DNA from: Pseudomonas peradeniyensis
GTDB lineage: Bacteria; Pseudomonadota; Gammaproteobacteria; Pseudomonadales; Pseudomonadaceae
Assembly (NCBI RefSeq): GCF_014268935.2
Contig: NZ_JABWRJ020000004.1
Span: 62,001-126,000 of the forward strand
DNA: 64,000 nt
Reading direction: 5' to 3'
The notes under the pieces are model-generated. The model made no database searches. It was not told the origin of the DNA and worked only from the letters and a program-made list of their open reading frames with translations. Below, in pieces: positions 1 to 7,842 of this stretch. The number at the start of each line of letters is the position of its first letter. The first letter of the stretch is position 1. A program made the position numbers and the translations under genes.

Positions 1-160
1 GGACATCCCTGGCCGTGTACAGCCGGTGTCCGCCTTCGGTGCGCTGAGGGCTGATCAGGCCATGGCGGCGCTCCCAGGCGCGCAACGTCACGGGGTTGAT
101 GCCGGTCAGGCTGACCACGTCGCGCATGGGCAGCAAGTCAAAGGAAGGGGCGTCGGTCAT
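1..160 (-). CDS. MerR-family (LitR/CarH-like) regulator, N-terminal fragment
   Basis: The window holds only the first 53 codons. The N-terminus reads as a MerR winged helix: after a short lead comes LLPMRDVVSLTGINPVTLRAW (helix-turn-helix) followed by ERRHGLISPQRTEGGHRLY, the hallmark wing-1 Arg-His-Gly and GGHRLY signature. It is transcribed away from the LOV gene, with about 150 bp between the two starts. In P. putida the same neighbour arrangement is known for class II LitR (PplR) light-response regulators beside short LOV proteins, so this is most likely the repressor acting on the TGTACA sites downstream. The C-terminal sensing domain lies outside the window, so cobalamin binding cannot be judged. 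Confidence 0.85.
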   Translation of the reverse strand, partial: MTDAPSFDLLPMRDVVSLTGINPVTLRAWERRHGLISPQRTEGGHRLYTARDV

Positions 161-313
161 GGCCAAGGTTCGAATGGGTGAAGGCACATTCTAACTCCAC
201 GGGTACCTGTTGCGGCGAGCCTGCTTGGGTCATCATGGTCGGCAGACGCGCCCGAGGTTCTCGCACGGAAGCTACGCTGCGCATTCGCACACACGATCCG
301 ACAGGTGAGCTCC

Positions 314-760
314 ATGATCAACGCGAAACTCCTGCAACTGATGGTCGAACAGTCCAACGATGGCATCGTCGTCGCCGAGCAGGAGGGCAACGACAGCATT
401 CTCATCTACGTAAACCCTGCGTTCGAACGGCTCACCGGCTACGCCACGGACGACATCCTCTACCAGGACTGCCGCTTTCTCCAGGGCACCGACCATGACC
501 AGCCGGGCGTCGCCGCCATCGGCCAGGCGATCCGCGCAGGCCAGCCCTGCCGCCAGGTGTTGCGCAACTACCGCAAGGATGGCAGCCCATTCTGGAACGA
601 GCTGTCGATCACGCCGGTACGCAACGAAGCCGACCAGCTGACCTATTACATCGGTATCCAGCGCGATGTCACGGCCCAGGTAGCCGCCGAGGAGAAAGTG
701 CGCGAACTGGAAGCGGAGGTCGCGCGCTTGCGCGGGGCGCTGGCGGCGGCCGGACGCTGA
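314..760 (+). CDS. Short LOV-domain blue-light photoreceptor (PpSB2-LOV-like)
   Basis: A 148-residue stand-alone LOV (PAS-type) domain with no fused output. The sequence has the flavin-adduct loop QDCRFLQG with the photoactive cysteine at residue 53, the FMN-contacting RNYRKDGSPFWNEL segment and the closing YYIGIQRDVT strand, then a C-terminal helix (about 125-148) rich in Glu/Arg that in the family forms the coiled-coil dimer (J-alpha) element. The start ATG is preceded by AGGTGA; a GTG three codons upstream is possible but has no better site. Short LOV proteins of P. putida form an FMN-cysteinyl adduct in blue light. Its position between a LitR-type regulator and a lipid-modifying operon suggests it modulates that regulator; this partner role is inference. 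Confidence 0.95.
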   Translation: MINAKLLQLMVEQSNDGIVVAEQEGNDSILIYVNPAFERLTGYATDDILYQDCRFLQGTDHDQPGVAAIGQAIRAGQPCRQVLRNYRKDGSPFWNELSITPVRNEADQLTYYIGIQRDVTAQVAAEEKVRELEAEVARLRGALAAAGR

Positions 761-770
761 CGGCAAAAGC

Positions 771-795
771 TGTACAAGAAGATTGTCTTTGTACA
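771..795. promoter_or_regulatory. Candidate LitR/PplR operator, TGTACA-N13-TGTACA
   Basis: Two TGTACA half-sites separated by 13 bp sit directly after the LOV stop codon. The arrangement resembles the published P. putida PplR consensus of two T(G/A)TACA-like halves 12 bp apart, but with one extra base, so binding may be weaker than at the second pair downstream. Confidence 0.55.
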
Positions 796-822
796 ATTTT
801 AGTCCTAGGCTTCAGTCATACC

Positions 823-846
823 TGTACAATCCGCCATCGTTGTACA
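823..846. promoter_or_regulatory. LitR/PplR operator, TGTACA-N12-TGTACA
   Basis: Perfect inverted pair of TGTACA halves with exactly 12 bp between, extended on both sides to CCTGTACAA / TTGTACAGG. This fits the known class II LitR target in P. putida and lies 20 bp before the first gene of the lipid operon, where a bound MerR-type dimer would control the promoter. Long spacing between promoter elements is typical of MerR targets. Confidence 0.75.
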
Positions 847-865
847 GGATTGCCCGGAGCCGCGT

Positions 866-1288
866 ATGTCAGACTACCTGCAGCAGTTCACCGAATGCTT
901 CGCCCGCCTGCACCGGGGCAACCTGGACTTGCTGGAAAACCTGTACAGCGAAGATGTCAGCTTTCGCGATCCGCTGCACCGGATCGATGGCCTGCCGGCC
1001 CTGAAGGCGTACTTCGCCCAGCTCTACGCCAACGCCCACGACATCCGCTATACCTTCACCGGCGCCGACGAGGTCCGGCCTGGGCAAGGTTACCTGCGCT
1101 GGACCCTGCACTTTCGCCATCCCCGCCTGGCCGGTGGTCGGCCCATCAGCCTGCAGGGCTGCAGCCATCTGCAATGGCAGCAGCGGGTACAGGTTCACCA
1201 GGATTATTTCGATGCCGGTGCCCTGCTGTATGAACATGTCCCGGTCATGGGCGGCGCCATTCGCTGGCTGAAGAGTCGGCTGGCATGA
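866..1288 (+). CDS. NTF2-like (SnoaL-type) small protein
   Basis: First gene of the light-operator operon, 140 residues. The pattern QQFTECFARLHRGNLDLLENLYSEDV (split here by reading only its ends), then FRDPLHRIDG and a run of alternating beta strands ending in an aromatic-rich C-terminus, is that of the nuclear-transport-factor-2 cone fold, residues about 5-120. Such proteins serve as isomerases, hydrolases or binding partners for lipid-like molecules; no catalytic residues can be named. Its stop overlaps the SDR start by four bases (ATGA), indicating translational coupling. A homologue sits at the same place in P. putida beside its LOV protein. Specific function is unknown. Confidence 0.85.
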   Translation: MSDYLQQFTECFARLHRGNLDLLENLYSEDVSFRDPLHRIDGLPALKAYFAQLYANAHDIRYTFTGADEVRPGQGYLRWTLHFRHPRLAGGRPISLQGCSHLQWQQRVQVHQDYFDAGALLYEHVPVMGGAIRWLKSRLA

Positions 1289-2037
1289 GCCGCTACTGGC
1301 TGACCGGCGCCAGCAGCGGCATCGGCGCCGCACTGGCCGGGCAACTGCTGGAACAGGGACACCAGGTAGCCTTGGGAGGCCGCTGCGCCGAGCGCCTGAC
1401 GCCCCTGCTCGAACGCTTTCCCGGGCAGGCACTGGCGGCCCTTGGCGATATCGACGACCGCGAACGGCTGGCGTTGATCGCCGGGGAACTGCAGCAGGCC
1501 TGGGGCGCGCTGGACGGGGTCATCCTCAACGCCGGGACCTGCGAATACCTGGAGCCGGGCCGGTTCGACCCTGACCTGGTCGAGCGCGTGGTGCGCACCA
1601 ACCTGCTGGGCCTGTGTCATTGCCTGGCCGTCGCCCTGCCCTTGCTGCGCCGTGGCGAACGCCCGCATGTCGTGGTGATGGGCAGTTCGGTGGCCTGGCT
1701 CGCCCTGCCCCGGGCTGGCGCCTATGGTGCGTCCAAGGCCGCCGTGCGCTACCTGGTCGAATCGCTGCGCATCGACCTGGCCAATCAAGGCATCGATGTC
1801 ACCCTGGTCAGCCCCGGCTTCGTCGACACGCCCCTGACCCGCCGCAACGACTTTCCCATGCCCCAGCGCTGGACGGCGCAGCGCGCCGCCCGTCATATCG
1901 CCCGACGCCTGCCCGGGCGGCCACTGGAAATCAACTTTCCCGCTGCGTTCACCCTGGCCCTGCGCCTGCTCGGCGCGCTGCCGCCGCGTTGGCGCCTGGC
2001 GCTGGGTCGACGCCTGGCTAGACGGCCACAGGAATAG
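1285..2037 (+). CDS. Short-chain dehydrogenase/reductase
   Basis: Classical SDR of 250 residues. The nucleotide-binding motif TGASSGIG is at 7-14, the structural NAG at 82-84, the catalytic serine near 134, and Tyr147-x3-Lys151 in YGASK. The C-terminal quarter (about 215-250) is hydrophobic then Arg-rich, suggesting membrane contact, which would fit a substrate in the lipid bilayer. Coupled by ATGA overlap to the NTF2-like gene and only six bases from the amine-oxidase gene. Substrate and cofactor preference are not visible; a fatty-acyl or isoprenoid alcohol/ketone is a guess from the operon. Confidence 0.9.
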   Translation: MSRYWLTGASSGIGAALAGQLLEQGHQVALGGRCAERLTPLLERFPGQALAALGDIDDRERLALIAGELQQAWGALDGVILNAGTCEYLEPGRFDPDLVERVVRTNLLGLCHCLAVALPLLRRGERPHVVVMGSSVAWLALPRAGAYGASKAAVRYLVESLRIDLANQGIDVTLVSPGFVDTPLTRRNDFPMPQRWTAQRAARHIARRLPGRPLEINFPAAFTLALRLLGALPPRWRLALGRRLARRPQE

Positions 2038-2043
2038 CCCGCC

Positions 2044-3291
2044 ATGCGCATCGCGATCATAGGCAGCGGCATCGCCGGCCTGACCTGCGCCCACCTGCTG
2101 TCGCGCCGCCACGAGGTCACGCTGTTCGAGGCCGACGACTGGATCGGCGGCCACACCCATACCGTCGAAGTGCCCTGGAACGGCGAACGCCACGCGGTGG
2201 ATACCGGCTTCATCGTGTTCAACGACTGGACCTACCCGAATTTCATCCGCCTGCTCGACCAGCTCGGGGTAGCCTCGCATCCGACCCAGATGAGCTTCTC
2301 GGTGCATGACCCGGACAGTGGCCTCGAATACAACGGCCACAACCTCGACACCCTGTTCGCGCAACGACGCAACCTGGTGTCGCCGGGGTTCTGGGGGATG
2401 CTGCGCGACATCCTCCGTTTCAACCGCCAGGCCCTGGCCGACCTGGACCGCGGACGCCTCGACCCGTCCACCACCCTGGGCGGCTACCTCCAGGCACAGG
2501 GCTATGGCCGGCGCTTCGTCGAGCACTACATCGTGCCGATGGGCTCGGCGATCTGGTCGATGTCACGGGCGGACATGCTTGGTTTTCCCCTGCAGTTCTT
2601 CGTGCGTTTCTGTCGCAACCATGGGCTGCTGTCGGTGAACCGGCGGCCGCAGTGGCGGGTCGTCGCGGGTGGTTCGCGCAGCTATGTCGCACCGCTGTGC
2701 CGGCCGTTCGCCGAGCGCATCCGCCTGGCGTGCAAGGTCGACCGGGTTAGCCGCGACGAGGGCGGCGTCACCCTGCTCGGCAAGGCCGGTAGCGAGCGCT
2801 TCGACAACGTGGTGTTCGCCTGCCACAGCGACCAGGCCCTGGCCCTGCTGGAAGCACCCAGTGCCCAGGAGCGCGCGGTGCTCGGGGCCATCACCTACGC
2901 CAGCAACGATGTGCTGCTGCACACCGACACCCGCCTGCTGCCGCGCCGGCGCAAGGCCTGGGCCAGCTGGAACTACCGTCTGGGCGGTCCCGAACAGGCC
3001 TCGGCCGCGCTGACCTACAACATGAATATCCTGCAAGGCATCCAGGCCCCGGTGACCTTCTGTGTCAGCCTCAACCAGACCGCGCAGGTGGACCCGGCTC
3101 GGATCATCGCCCGCTACCACTACGCCCACCCCCAATACAGCCTCGCCGCCACCACCGCGCAAGCCCGCCAGGCCGAGCTGCAGGGCCAGCGCCACAGCTA
3201 CTACTGCGGTGCCTACTGGGGCAACGGCTTTCACGAGGACGGCGTGGTCAGTGCGCTCAAGGTCGCCGAGCACTTCGGAGAACAATTGTGA
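2044..3291 (+). CDS. FAD-dependent amine-oxidase-fold oxidoreductase
   Basis: 415-residue flavoprotein. The dinucleotide-binding motif IGSGIAGLTCAHLL (residues 6-19) is followed by FEADDWIGGHTHTV, the second Rossmann acid and the GG doublet of the amine oxidase / phytoene desaturase superfamily. The C-terminal FAD-closing segment is less conserved but ends in YWGNGFHEDGVVSAL, the usual 'G-x-x-x-x-G-V-x-S-G' region. Members of this clade travel with DUF1365 and a cyclopropane-synthase-like methyltransferase in many proteobacteria; a role in desaturating or oxidising acyl chains of phospholipids is inferred from that context. The next gene starts four bases before this stop. Confidence 0.9.
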   Translation: MRIAIIGSGIAGLTCAHLLSRRHEVTLFEADDWIGGHTHTVEVPWNGERHAVDTGFIVFNDWTYPNFIRLLDQLGVASHPTQMSFSVHDPDSGLEYNGHNLDTLFAQRRNLVSPGFWGMLRDILRFNRQALADLDRGRLDPSTTLGGYLQAQGYGRRFVEHYIVPMGSAIWSMSRADMLGFPLQFFVRFCRNHGLLSVNRRPQWRVVAGGSRSYVAPLCRPFAERIRLACKVDRVSRDEGGVTLLGKAGSERFDNVVFACHSDQALALLEAPSAQERAVLGAITYASNDVLLHTDTRLLPRRRKAWASWNYRLGGPEQASAALTYNMNILQGIQAPVTFCVSLNQTAQVDPARIIARYHYAHPQYSLAATTAQARQAELQGQRHSYYCGAYWGNGFHEDGVVSALKVAEHFGEQL

Positions 3292-4097
3292 ACAGCAGCC
3301 TGTGCCCGGGCTGGGTCAGCCATCGGCGCCTGGGGCCCCGGCCGCATGCCTTCCGCTACCGGATCGGCATGTTCTACCTGGACCTCGACGAGCAGGCCCA
3401 GCTGCTGGGCCTGTCGCGCTGGGTGGGCCGCTGGCGGCTGGCGCCCCTGAGCTGGCGCGAGACCGACTACCTGCCGGCGTTGACCGCCAAGGGCGAGCCG
3501 CTGGCCCAGGCCGCCCGCCGGCTGGTCGGCCAGGCCACCGGCCAGGTTCCCGAAGGCCCGGTGCGCCTGCTGACCCAGCTGCGCAGCTGGGGGCTGTCGT
3601 TCAACCCGGTGAGCCTGTACTTCTGCCATGACTGCAACGGGCAGTTGGCGGCGATTCTGCTGGAAGTGCGCAACACGCCGTGGCGCGAGCGTTTTCACTA
3701 TGTGCTCCCGGTGCGGGACGGTCTTGACCAGCCATTCATCATGGCCAAGGCCTTCCATGTTTCGCCGTTCCTGCCAATGGCCATGGACTACCACCTGCGC
3801 TTCCATCTGGATGCGCAGCGGATTCACGTGCGCATGGAGAACTGGCGAGACGGCCAGAAGGTCTTCGAAGCCGACCTCGCCGTGCGCCGCCAGCCGCTGG
3901 ACCGCGCCGCGCTGCATCGTTACCTGCTGTCCTTCCCCTGGATGAGCCTGCGCACCGTTTCAGCCATCTACTGGCAAGCCCTGCGCCTGTTGTTCAAGCG
4001 TGTCCCCGTTCACGACCACACCGCCAGCCAGGGCACCCTGGTGCTCGGCCATCGCCACGAGGAGCCCGACAATGTCGAACCCCACCCTGAGCGTTAG
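3288..4097 (+). CDS. DUF1365 family protein
   Basis: 269 residues beginning with the family signature region (CPGWVSHRRLGPRPHAFRYR) and carrying FNPVSLYFCHD near residue 105, another family hallmark. No catalytic motif is established for DUF1365. It is almost always encoded between an FAD amine oxidase and a cyclopropane-fatty-acid-synthase homologue, exactly as here, and the three are thought to act on unsaturated acyl chains. Start overlaps the preceding stop (ATGA-type) and its end overlaps the next start by 26 bases, so translation is coupled throughout. Confidence 0.9.
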   Translation: MNSSLCPGWVSHRRLGPRPHAFRYRIGMFYLDLDEQAQLLGLSRWVGRWRLAPLSWRETDYLPALTAKGEPLAQAARRLVGQATGQVPEGPVRLLTQLRSWGLSFNPVSLYFCHDCNGQLAAILLEVRNTPWRERFHYVLPVRDGLDQPFIMAKAFHVSPFLPMAMDYHLRFHLDAQRIHVRMENWRDGQKVFEADLAVRRQPLDRAALHRYLLSFPWMSLRTVSAIYWQALRLLFKRVPVHDHTASQGTLVLGHRHEEPDNVEPHPER

Positions 4098-5331
4098 CAA
4101 ATCCGCAGGCCTCACACCGCTGTTGGGTGGGCTGGCCCGCAGCGCGGTGCTGGCGCAATTGGGCAAGCTGCGCCACGGCCACCTGCGGCTGCGCGAAGGG
4201 GGGCAGCAATGGAGCTTCGGCGACGCCGCCAGCCCGCTGCAGGCCGACGTGGAAATTCTTGAGGGTGCCGCCTGGAACCTGGTGGCCGGCAATGGCTCGA
4301 TCGGTGCCGGCGAAGCCTACATCCACGGCTACTGGCACAGCCCGGACCTGGCAGCCGTGACCCGGCTGTTCGTGGCCAACCTGGAGGTACTGGACGCCCT
4401 GGAAGGTGGCCTGGCGCGCCTGGGTCGCCCCTTGCTGCGGCTGCTGCATCGCCTGAACCGCAACAACCGACGCGGCGCCAAACGCAATATCCTGGCCCAC
4501 TACGACCTGGGCAACGTCCTGTTCGAACACCTGCTCGACCCGACCATGATGTATTCGGCGGCCCAGTTCGAGCACCCCGAGCAACCCCTGGAGCAGGCCC
4601 AGCTGAACAAGCTGGAGCAGATCTGCCGCAAGCTCGAACTGAGTGCGCAGGATCACCTGCTGGAGATCGGCAGCGGCTGGGGTAGCCTGGCGATCCACGC
4701 CGCGACCCGGCACGGCTGCCGGGTCACCACCACGACGCTTTCCGAGGCCCAGTACGCCTTCACCCAGCAGCGCGTCCAGGCATTGGGACTGGAACAGCGT
4801 GTCACGGTGCTGCGCCAGGACTATCGCGACCTGCAAGGCAGCTTCGACAAGCTGGTGTCTATCGAGATGATCGAAGCCGTCGGCCACCGCTACCTGCCCG
4901 TGTACTTTCGCCAGTGCGCCACGCTGCTCAAGCCCGACGGGCTGATGCTCCTGCAGGCCATCACCATCCGCGACCAGCGCTATGCCCAGGCCCGTCGCTC
5001 GGTGGACTTCATCCAGCGCTACATCTTCCCCGGCGGCGCCCTGCCGTCGCTGAGCGTGCTGCTCGACACCGCCAGCCGCCAGACAGGGCTGAACCTGGTG
5101 CACCTGGAGGACTTCGGCCTAGACTACGCCCGCACCCTGCGCCATTGGCGCGACAACCTGCGCCAGGCACGTGGTGTGCTGGCGGCGCTCGGCTACGACG
5201 AAATGTTCCAGCGCCTATGGGAGTACTACCTGTGCTACTGCCAGGGCGGGTTCGAGGAACGCGCCATCGGTGTCGCCCAGTTGCTGTGGGCAGCTCCCCT
5301 GGCACGCCGTGCCCCGTTGCCCGGGCACTGA
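4072..5331 (+). CDS. Cyclopropane-fatty-acyl-phospholipid synthase-like methyltransferase
   Basis: 419-residue SAM-dependent methyltransferase. The SAM motif LEIGSGWG lies at 197-204, preceded by the family segment AHYDLGNVLFEHLLDPTMMYS (about 142-162, split here), which contributes substrate contacts in CFA synthases; YRDLQGSFDKLVSIEMIEAVG follows. The start ATG was chosen because GAGGAG lies eight bases upstream; an in-frame upstream start would run deep into DUF1365. Known family chemistry is methyl transfer to the double bond of a phospholipid acyl chain. This is the operon-type paralogue, not necessarily the housekeeping Cfa, and could make another modified fatty acid (for example a methylated or furan precursor). 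Confidence 0.92.
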   Translation: MSNPTLSVSKSAGLTPLLGGLARSAVLAQLGKLRHGHLRLREGGQQWSFGDAASPLQADVEILEGAAWNLVAGNGSIGAGEAYIHGYWHSPDLAAVTRLFVANLEVLDALEGGLARLGRPLLRLLHRLNRNNRRGAKRNILAHYDLGNVLFEHLLDPTMMYSAAQFEHPEQPLEQAQLNKLEQICRKLELSAQDHLLEIGSGWGSLAIHAATRHGCRVTTTTLSEAQYAFTQQRVQALGLEQRVTVLRQDYRDLQGSFDKLVSIEMIEAVGHRYLPVYFRQCATLLKPDGLMLLQAITIRDQRYAQARRSVDFIQRYIFPGGALPSLSVLLDTASRQTGLNLVHLEDFGLDYARTLRHWRDNLRQARGVLAALGYDEMFQRLWEYYLCYCQGGFEERAIGVAQLLWAAPLARRAPLPGH

Positions 5332-5334
5332 CCC

Positions 5335-5823
5335 ATGCGCCGTGGCTGGCTGATCGCCAATGCCCTGTGGCTGCAGGCCGGCTGGTGGCTGTGCGTGCTC
5401 GGCGCGCGATGGCCCGGGTTGCTGCTGGTGGTGCCGCCGGTCATGGCGGTGCATGTATACCTGTGCCGGGATCGCCCTGGCGAGGCCTGGGCGCTACTGC
5501 GCGTGACGCTGGCCGGCTGCCTGGTGGACAGCCTGTTGGGCGCGATTGGCGTGTTTACTTTCGACAGCCGTCCGCTACCCCTGTGGCTGGCGATGCTTTG
5601 GCTGGTGCTGGCCAGCGGCCTGCGCCATAGCCTGGCCTGGGCCAGCCGACCGCTCTGGCGCGGGGCGGTGCTGGGGGCGGTGGGCGGACCGCTGGCCTAT
5701 CTGGCCGGAGCCCGGTTGGCGCAGGTTGACCTGCCGTTGGGTGCGGTCACCAGCGCCCTGCTGCTGGCGCCGATCTGGGCGCTGCTGCTGCCCTCGCTGG
5801 TGCGCCTGGCAGCGTGGCGCTGA
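5335..5823 (+). CDS. DUF2878 family integral membrane protein
   Basis: 162 residues, almost entirely hydrophobic with about five transmembrane helices (for example LIANALWLQAGWWLCVLGA and LWLAMLWLVLASGLRHSL) separated by short Arg-containing loops. It matches the size and pattern of DUF2878, whose function is unknown. It starts three bases after the methyltransferase stop and closes the operon. A membrane location fits the idea that the operon works on bilayer lipids. Confidence 0.8.
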   Translation: MRRGWLIANALWLQAGWWLCVLGARWPGLLLVVPPVMAVHVYLCRDRPGEAWALLRVTLAGCLVDSLLGAIGVFTFDSRPLPLWLAMLWLVLASGLRHSLAWASRPLWRGAVLGAVGGPLAYLAGARLAQVDLPLGAVTSALLLAPIWALLLPSLVRLAAWR

Positions 5824-5925
5824 GCGGCGCCATCGATTGTCCTAATGCCCTGCACGCAATGCTAATTTCAATCGTCCCCGCTGAACCCTCTAGACTGCCG
5901 GCCTACCACCCCAGGAGCCCACACG

Positions 5926-6327
5926 ATGCATGGCGAAACCTCGATTGAAAAACTCCTCCAGTCCATGAGTCCCCTGCTCAATGACGGCGAGTATGTCTTT
6001 GCCACAGTCACCGACACCTCACAGCTGCAAGACCTGAACATTGTCGGCAGTTTCAGGGAGCGCGAAGGCTGGACGGTCATCCTCGAGCGAACGGTCGCGG
6101 ACGCGATGCAGCTGCCCTACACCTACGTGTGCGCCTGGATCACCCTGACCGTCCACTCTTCCCTCGAGGCCGTGGGGCTGACTGCGGCGTTCGCCACCGC
6201 GCTGGGCAACGCGGGCATCAGCTGCAACGTGGTGGCGGCCTATTACCATGACCACATCTTTGTCGGTGTCGACGACGCCCAGAGCGCCATGGCGGTGTTG
6301 AAGGCGCTGTCAGACAACGCTGGATAA
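5926..6327 (+). CDS. ACT-domain protein (DUF2241/ACT_3 type)
   Basis: 133 residues in two halves. The first (1-65) has the family opening IEKLLQSMSPLLNDGEYVFATV, here read in two parts, and the second (about 70-130) is an ACT-like fold with SSLEAVGLTAAFATALGNAGI and VVAAYYHDHIFVGVDDA. Such stand-alone ACT proteins probably bind small ligands such as amino acids, but none is known for this group. It has its own upstream region of about 100 bp and is followed by the odd G/C tract, so it seems to be a monocistronic gene. Confidence 0.88.
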   Translation: MHGETSIEKLLQSMSPLLNDGEYVFATVTDTSQLQDLNIVGSFREREGWTVILERTVADAMQLPYTYVCAWITLTVHSSLEAVGLTAAFATALGNAGISCNVVAAYYHDHIFVGVDDAQSAMAVLKALSDNAG

Positions 6328-6394
6328 CCATACGTCAGGTTCACCGCCCGCCTGGGGCACCAGCCCTGCGCGGCTGTTCATCCAGGGTTAAGGA

Positions 6395-6430
6395 TATATC
6401 GCGGGGGGGGGCCCCCCCCCCCCCCCGCGA
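6395..6430. repeat. G9-C15 homopolymer flanked by the outer ends of an inverted REP pair
   Basis: TATCGC is followed by nine G, then fifteen C, then GCGATGG. The two flanks are exactly the outer ends of the inverted REP pairs seen elsewhere in this window, but the interior of the pair is missing. Either an unusual palindrome acting as a terminator between two convergent genes, or a collapsed or mis-sequenced REP pair. Confidence 0.7.
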
Positions 6431-6437
6431 TGGGTCC

Positions 6438-7820
6438 TCAACGCTTTGCCACCATCCCCGCCACCCGATCCACCGCAATACGGGTCTTCTCCACCAGCTC
6501 ATCCAGCTCGCCACGACTGGCCACCAGCGCTGGCGCCATGATCATCCGACCCAGGGTGGAGCGAATGATCACCCCCTCTTCAAAGCCGAACGTGCGGCAC
6601 TGCCAGGCCAGGTCGTTCTCGTTGGCGAAACGCTTGCGTGTGGCCTTGTCCTCGACGAACTGCAGCGCCGCCACCAGCCCCGCGCCCTGTACCTCGCCGA
6701 TCAGCGGATGATCAGCGAACACCTCGCGCAGGATGCGCTGTAGATACGGTCCGGTGTCGTCCTTGACTTGGCGCACGATGCCTTCGTCGCGCAGGGCCTT
6801 GAGGTTGGCCACCGCCACCGCCGCCGCCACCGGGTGACCGGAATAGGTCAGGCCGTGGGCGAACACCCCGCCCCGCTCCACCAACGCCTCGGCGATGCGC
6901 TTGCTCAACACCAGGCCGCCCATCGGCACGTAGCCGCTGGTCAGGCCCTTGGCGATGGACAGGGTGTCGGGCTCGAAACCGAAGTGCTGGTGGGCGAACC
7001 ATTCGCCGGTGCGACCGAAACCGCCGATCACCTCGTCGGCGCACAGCAGTACATCGTACTGGCGGCAGATGCGCTGGATTTCCGGCCAATAGCTCTCGGG
7101 CGGGAAGATCATGCCGCCGGCACCCTGGAACGGCTCGGCGATGAAGCCGGCAACGTTCTCGGCGCCCAATTCGAGGATCTTCTCCTCCAGCTGCAGGGCG
7201 CAGCGACGGCCGAACTCGGCGGGGGTCAGCTCGCCACCTGCGGCGAACCAGTAAGGCTCGTCGATATGCGCGACGTCCGGGATCAGCCCGCCCATCTCGT
7301 GCATGAACTTCATCCCGCCCAGCGCCGTGGCCGCCAGGGTCGAGCCGTGGTAGCCGTTCCAGCGGCCGATCATGATCTTCTTGCTCGGCTGGCCAACCAC
7401 CTGCCAGTAGCGGCGCACGGTGCGGATCAGCACCTCGTTGGCCTCGGAGCCGGAGTTGGTGTAGATGGCGTGGCTGTAGTGAGCCGGCAACAGGCTGAAC
7501 AGCAGCTCGGACAGTTCGATCACCGCCGGGTGGGTGGTGTGGAAGAACATGTTGTAGTAGGCCAGCTGGTCCATCTGCGCGGCGGCGGCGGCAGTCAGGT
7601 CCTTGCGACCATAGCCGAGCTGGGTGCACCACAGGCCGGACATGCCGTCCAGGTAGCGACGGCCGTCGTTGTCCCACAGGTACAGGCCCTCACCCCGGGT
7701 GATCACCCGTGGCCCCTCGGCGTTGAGCGCCTTCTGGTCGAGGAAGGCGTGGATATGGTGGGCGGCGTCACTGGCCTGGTAGTCGCGGGTGTCGCGTTTG
7801 GGCGAGAAAGGTGCGTTCAT
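6438..7820 (-). CDS. Class III (omega) aminotransferase, putrescine/polyamine type
   Basis: 460 residues, PLP-dependent fold type I. The segment YTNSGSEANEV (120-130) binds the PLP phosphate, GYHGSTLAATALGG follows, ADEVIGGFGRTG (261-272) carries the Asp that contacts the pyridine nitrogen, and the Schiff-base lysine is K291 in SIAKGLTSGY. This matches the SpuC family that transfers amino groups from putrescine, cadaverine or similar to pyruvate. The start was chosen by a GAGGAG eight bases upstream. It lies 22 bp downstream of an aldehyde dehydrogenase on the same strand, which would oxidise the aldehyde product. Exact amine is unknown; beta-alanine or diaminopropane are alternatives. Confidence 0.9.
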   Translation of the reverse strand: MNAPFSPKRDTRDYQASDAAHHIHAFLDQKALNAEGPRVITRGEGLYLWDNDGRRYLDGMSGLWCTQLGYGRKDLTAAAAAQMDQLAYYNMFFHTTHPAVIELSELLFSLLPAHYSHAIYTNSGSEANEVLIRTVRRYWQVVGQPSKKIMIGRWNGYHGSTLAATALGGMKFMHEMGGLIPDVAHIDEPYWFAAGGELTPAEFGRRCALQLEEKILELGAENVAGFIAEPFQGAGGMIFPPESYWPEIQRICRQYDVLLCADEVIGGFGRTGEWFAHQHFGFEPDTLSIAKGLTSGYVPMGGLVLSKRIAEALVERGGVFAHGLTYSGHPVAAAVAVANLKALRDEGIVRQVKDDTGPYLQRILREVFADHPLIGEVQGAGLVAALQFVEDKATRKRFANENDLAWQCRTFGFEEGVIIRSTLGRMIMAPALVASRGELDELVEKTRIAVDRVAGMVAKR

Positions 7821-7842
7821 TGTTGTGCTCCTCGGGTGAATG

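Noticed and set aside
7..30. TGTACA half-site inside the MerR gene
   Set aside because: Codes for the conserved wing residues HRLYTA; no second half at 12 bp, so coding use explains it.
178..498. Plus-strand reading frame before and across the LOV gene
   Set aside because: Shadow frame; the LOV frame has strong family motifs and a ribosome site, this one has neither.
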